DNA of 8,547 bases from PNKC01 sp039917655 (lineage in GTDB: Bacteria; Chloroflexota; Dehalococcoidia; Tepidiformales; Tepidiformaceae), in assembly GCA_039917655.1 (NCBI GenBank), contig JBDSJC010000091.1, positions 1 through 8,547 on the forward strand. The letters run 5' to 3'. Position numbers and translations under genes: made by a program. Under the pieces are notes generated by a model. The model had not been told where the DNA came from. It made no database searches and saw only the letters and a list, made by a program, of their open reading frames with translations. Positions 6,352 to 8,547 of the stretch are shown here, piece by piece; position 1 is the stretch's first letter, and each line of letters opens with the position of its first letter.

Positions 6352-6557
6352 TGCGCTACGCGATAGTCATCGAGCGAGCCGATGGAAACTTCTCGGCCTA
6401 CGCGCCGGACCTACCAGGCTGCGTCGCCGTTGGCGACACCATTGAAGAGACTCAGGCGGCGATGCGCGAAGCGATCCGCTTCCACCTGGCCGGCATGCGC
6501 GAAGATGGCGCCCCGATCCCCGAGGCTGTCACGGTGGTTGACTACGTAGCCGCTTGA
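6351..6557 (+). CDS. hicB: HicB-family antitoxin (short form)
   Basis: A 68-residue HicB domain with the typical partial RNase H-like fold sequence: MRYAIVIERADGNFSAYAPD (1-20), LPGCVAVGDTIEETQAAMREAI (21-42), and GAPIPEA near the C-terminus. HicB binds and blocks HicA. Many HicB proteins also have a C-terminal helix-turn-helix or ribbon-helix-helix domain that represses the operon. This one ends directly after the HicB core (VTVVDYVAA), so it lacks that domain. Autoregulation would need another protein or may be absent. The ATG shares its A with the hicA stop codon, and AAAGGGA lies 8 bases upstream within hicA. Confidence 0.93.
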   Translation: MRYAIVIERADGNFSAYAPDLPGCVAVGDTIEETQAAMREAIRFHLAGMREDGAPIPEAVTVVDYVAA

Positions 6558-6592
6558 GGCTTGCCGCCGCCGTGCAGTGTTCGACTATGCAC

Positions 6593-7081
6593 TCAGCACA
6601 AGCGCCGGATTAGGCCGCCGCTTGCGCGCCTCCCGGCCCGGCTCGCGACCGCCGGTCCCATTGCCGGTGGAGCGGGCTTGCAGTAGCCGTGCTTGGCCAC
6701 CAGTTCCGCGGGCAAGCCGTTTTCCACAATTGGCCGTGGGGTCGACCACCAGGATGCGGCTTGCGTGCTCGGCGGTGCTCAAGCGGCGGGCGATGACGAT
6801 GCTCGTCCATCCCTTAAACAGGCCGCGAAGCGCCTCCTCCGCCGTCTCTTCGGTCGAGGGGTACACGCTGGAGGTCGCCTCACCGAGGATCAACACCGGC
6901 GGGTCTGCGAGGAACGCGCGGGCGTTCGAGACAAGCTGCTTCTCACTCGCGGATAGGCGTGAACCGCGGTAGTCACCAGCGTCTCGTAGCCCTCCACCGG
7001 GACCGTGGTCACTCGCTGGCGGAGGTCGCTGGAGAACGGGCTAATCTCCCTGGGCCGTACCTGCGGGAGAACCCATAGAAT
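6593..7081 (-). pseudogene. Decayed 3' part of an ABC exporter ATPase
   Basis: Read on the minus strand, this is the nucleotide-binding domain of an MsbA/multidrug-type ABC exporter, broken by frameshifts. A Q-loop-like ILWVLPQ comes first (7081-7061), then VEGYETLV. The frame changes near 6975-6979. GSRLSASEKQLVSNARAFLA follows, where intact proteins have LSxGQ. Next is VLILGEATSSVY, where Gly replaces the Walker B Asp of LDEATSSVD, and IARRLST, where Arg replaces the H-loop His. After ASRILVVD two bases are extra (6739-6740), giving HGQ in a new frame. A further shift at 6728-6729 restores VENGLPAELVAKHGY, and the reading ends at a TGA (6593-6595). The region between the Q-loop and EGYET seems deleted. 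The membrane domain and Walker A are absent. It is a relic lying tail to tail with hicB. Confidence 0.85.
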
Positions 7082-7118
7082 TGGCGCTGAGCGGTAGGCG
7101 GCAATCGAAAGGACTCGC

Positions 7119-7541
7119 ATGGACGAACGGATCAGCATCATCACCCTCGGCGTGGCCGACCTGGAGCGCGCCATCGCCTTCTACCGGGATGGCATGCACC
7201 TCACCCTCAGCAAGCGCAGCATGCGCGGCGTGATCGCCTTCTTCGAAACGTCGCAGACCTGGCTGACGCTGTTCCAGCGAAAGGCCCTGGCGGAAGACGC
7301 GGTCGTCCCCTACACGGAACCAGCAGGCTTCGCGGGCTTTGCTCTCGCGCATAACGTGCGCTCGAAGGAAGCGGCCGACGCGGTGATGGCCGAGGCAACA
7401 GCGGCAGGCGCCACCATCACCAAACCGATGCACGACACCGATTGGGGCGGCTACTCCGGCTACTTCCGCGACCCGGACGGGTTCCTCTGGGAAGTGGCGT
7501 GGAACCCGCACTTCTGGATAGGGGAGCCCGAAAGTGCTTAG
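7119..7541 (+). CDS. VOC-superfamily (glyoxalase-like) protein
   Basis: A 140-residue protein with two beta-alpha-beta-beta-beta modules. The first opens ISIITLGVADLERAIAFYRD (5-24). The second is GFAGFALAHNVRSKEAADAV (70-89), ending in GYFRDPDGFLWEVAWNPHFW (114-133). Members bind a metal and act as lyases, dioxygenases or resistance proteins. Of the four usual ligand positions, only His78 and Glu125 are easy to see; the first-strand position is occupied by Thr/Leu (TLGV), not His. Metal binding and the reaction are therefore uncertain, as in a common uncharacterised subgroup beginning RISxxTLGV. The ATG follows AAAGGA with 5 bases between. The last codons (Glu-Ser-Ala-stop) run into an AGTGCTT duplication, so the present C-terminus may have been set by that repeat. 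Confidence 0.88.
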   Translation: MDERISIITLGVADLERAIAFYRDGMHLTLSKRSMRGVIAFFETSQTWLTLFQRKALAEDAVVPYTEPAGFAGFALAHNVRSKEAADAVMAEATAAGATITKPMHDTDWGGYSGYFRDPDGFLWEVAWNPHFWIGEPESA

Positions 7542-7546
7542 TGCTT
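7533..7546 (+). repeat. AGTGCTT heptamer duplication over the VOC stop codon
   Basis: Two exact copies of AGTGCTT, followed by a degenerate third (GGTGCG). The TAG stop is formed at the junction of the two copies. Confidence 0.75.
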
Positions 7547-7560
7547 GGTGCGAAGAACTC

Positions 7561-7637
7561 GGCGTTCGCGGCTGCAAGGTGAACGGGCGACTCCGGGCGA
7601 ACGAGGGACACGGGCCCTTCGACAGGCTCAGGGCAAC
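7561..7637 (+). repeat. Decayed fourth copy of the 89-bp element
   Basis: GCGTTCGCGGCTGCAAGGTG resembles a shortened head, and CAAGGTGAACGGG matches the end of the head in the intact copies. The segment ending CCCTTCGACAGGCTCAGGGC matches the tail of copy 1 before it breaks off. The middle is poorly conserved. I infer a deleted and diverged copy. Confidence 0.5.
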
Positions 7638-7678
7638 CCCACGGTGAGGCGCGGGCCGCCACGGTCGATTCGTCCTAA

Positions 7679-7729
7679 CTCCTCTTCCCGTTCGTCCTGA
7701 GCCTGTCGAAGGATGAACGGGAAGAGGAG
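7679..7729. repeat. Long hairpin: solitary element head inside a palindrome
   Basis: The 33-base head of the 89-bp element (7688-7720) is present without its tail and is identical to the heads of copies 1 and 3. It is flanked by the perfect inverted pair CTCCTCTTC and GAAGAGGAG. Together they form a 20-bp stem with one G/T mismatch and an 11-base loop. It sits 16 bases past the stop of the minus-strand gene ending at 7746 and could help end or protect that transcript, but no U-tract is seen on either strand. Confidence 0.85.
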
Positions 7730-7745
7730 CTGACGGTGGTTAGGG

Positions 7746-8222
7746 CTAGTTCGCGCCGTCGGCAGCCATCAGCGGCGCTTGCAGGCGGTAGATCGTCCGG
7801 ACGCCGATGTCCGTGTCCACCCGTTGCCCCCCCTGTTTGAACAGCGGCTGCTGGAGGGCGATGCCGGTCTTCGGAAAGTAAAGCATCACCTGGTCGCCCG
7901 CACGGCCGCAACCTGGGCGTTGGCCAATGGCCGTCCCATCGGCCAGCACATCGATGACGTAGACCGTGCGTCCAACGTCGCCGATCGGCGTGCCGTCCGC
8001 CTGGGGCGCGATGCGGACCTCGGCCGCGCCGCACGCTTTGCCGTTCACGAAGGCGATCACCGGCTGGACGGAGGGGCTCAGGTTCGCACCGACGATCTGG
8101 ACCTTGCCGTACGGCCAGTAGAAGTCCGGGGCGGGCGGGCTATCCGCCGCCGCCAACCGCGCGGGCATCACTCCCAGCAGCAGAAACGCCAGTAGCCCCG
8201 TCGAGATTCCCCGGCCACTCAA
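7746..8222 (-). CDS. Putative exported protein of unknown function
   Basis: I do not recognise the family. From the TTG at 8222 the product has 158 residues. It has a good signal peptide: a short n-region with one Arg, the hydrophobic core GLLAFLLLGVM, and PARLAAA as a likely cleavage site before DSPPAPDFYWPYG. The mature part is probably beta-rich, with VQPVIAFVNGKACG, TVYVIDVLADGTAIGQRPGCG and DQVMLYFPKTGIA. Its two cysteines (64 and 105) could form a disulphide. The start is uncertain. The frame stays open to a TTG at 8411, which follows an AGGA placed just after the previous gene's stop, giving 221 residues. The extra N-terminus, however, is largely a translated C/G-rich intergenic repeat (DPHPFPPPTAEGEG), so I prefer the shorter form. 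It shares its strand with the partial gene upstream. Confidence 0.65.
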   Translation of the reverse strand: MSGRGISTGLLAFLLLGVMPARLAAADSPPAPDFYWPYGKVQIVGANLSPSVQPVIAFVNGKACGAAEVRIAPQADGTPIGDVGRTVYVIDVLADGTAIGQRPGCGRAGDQVMLYFPKTGIALQQPLFKQGGQRVDTDIGVRTIYRLQAPLMAADGAN

Positions 8223-8334
8223 GGCGGCTCGAAGTGTTCGCCCGGAGCTGCCGGAGATTTGACGGTCCAGGGAGCGCCTTTGTACCACGCTAAGAAAGAG
8301 GACGCTAGCTGCGAGCCATCGTCGAACCGCCGTT

Positions 8335-8377
8335 CTCCCCTCTCCCTCCGCAGTGGGAGGGGGGAAGGGGTGAGGGT
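8335..8377. repeat. C/G-rich imperfect inverted repeat
   Basis: CCCCTCTCCCTCC (8337-8349) faces GGGAGGGGGGAAGGGG (8355-8370) across a 5-base spacer. Repeats of this composition are frequent between bacterial genes, and here it runs through the possible N-terminal extension of the exported protein. It is unrelated in sequence to the 89-bp element. Confidence 0.55.
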
Positions 8378-8418
8378 CCGCGCGTCGGCGAACAACCGCT
8401 CGAATTCTCAACTTTGTC

Positions 8419-8547
8419 CTAGTAGACGCCGTCTTTGGCCAGCAACGGCAAAGTTGCGCGGCTGGTCACCAAGGCTCCGAGCGTCAGCGCCTGGCTGGAA
8501 GGCCCGGGGCCACTCCAGGCAACCACGTTCGTGGACACCCGTCCGCC
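8419..8547 (-). CDS. C-terminal end of an unidentified protein (cut by the window edge)
   Basis: One minus-strand frame is open from the window edge to a TAG at 8419-8421, giving 42 residues that end SRATLPLLAKDGVY. A VVAWSGPGPSSQALTLGALV stretch precedes this. The piece is too short for family assignment, and in GC-rich DNA an open frame of this length can be chance. Supporting it as real, its stop lies just before the possible TTG start and AGGA of the next frame on the same strand, an operon-like arrangement. Confidence 0.4.
   Translation of the reverse strand, partial: GGRVSTNVVAWSGPGPSSQALTLGALVTSRATLPLLAKDGVY

Overview
The window looks like a piece of high-GC bacterial chromosome. I favour Chloroflexota, on gene content and on the style of the intergenic repeats, but this is an inference and not secure. 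Most intact genes are housekeeping or generic: CTP synthase (pyrG), the membrane protease HtpX, a small P-loop kinase-like NTPase, a Bax-inhibitor-1 family membrane protein, aspartate-semialdehyde dehydrogenase (asd), a HicA/HicB toxin-antitoxin pair, a VOC-superfamily protein and a putative exported protein. The C-terminal end of one more gene runs off the right edge.

Layout, left to right. pyrG (+) follows a near-consensus promoter and converges on htpX (-). The kinase-like gene lies upstream of htpX on the same strand. A repeat-filled gap of about 420 bases separates it from the divergent BI-1 gene (+). A second repeat-filled gap leads to asd (+). Next come hicA-hicB (+), whose stop and start codons overlap, and behind them on the minus strand the broken 3' half of an ABC exporter ATPase. 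The VOC gene (+) starts just past that relic. A further repeat cluster, including a long hairpin, separates it from two minus-strand genes: the exported protein and the edge-truncated one. Apart from hicAB there is no clear multi-gene pathway; the genes look like independent units.

The most notable feature is a dispersed intergenic element. Three copies (23-111, 3654-3742, 4696-4784) are each exactly 89 bp, with near-identical inverted ends of about 25 bp, a self-complementary 33-bp head and a variable middle. A decayed fourth copy and a solitary head sit near 7.6-7.7 kb. The layout resembles a MITE or REP/BIME element. I see no gene for its transposition and no convincing new multi-gene system. 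The other accessory signals are the hicAB module beside the ABC-transporter relic, a possibly leaderless kinase gene, and short tandem repeats that abut the 89-bp elements.
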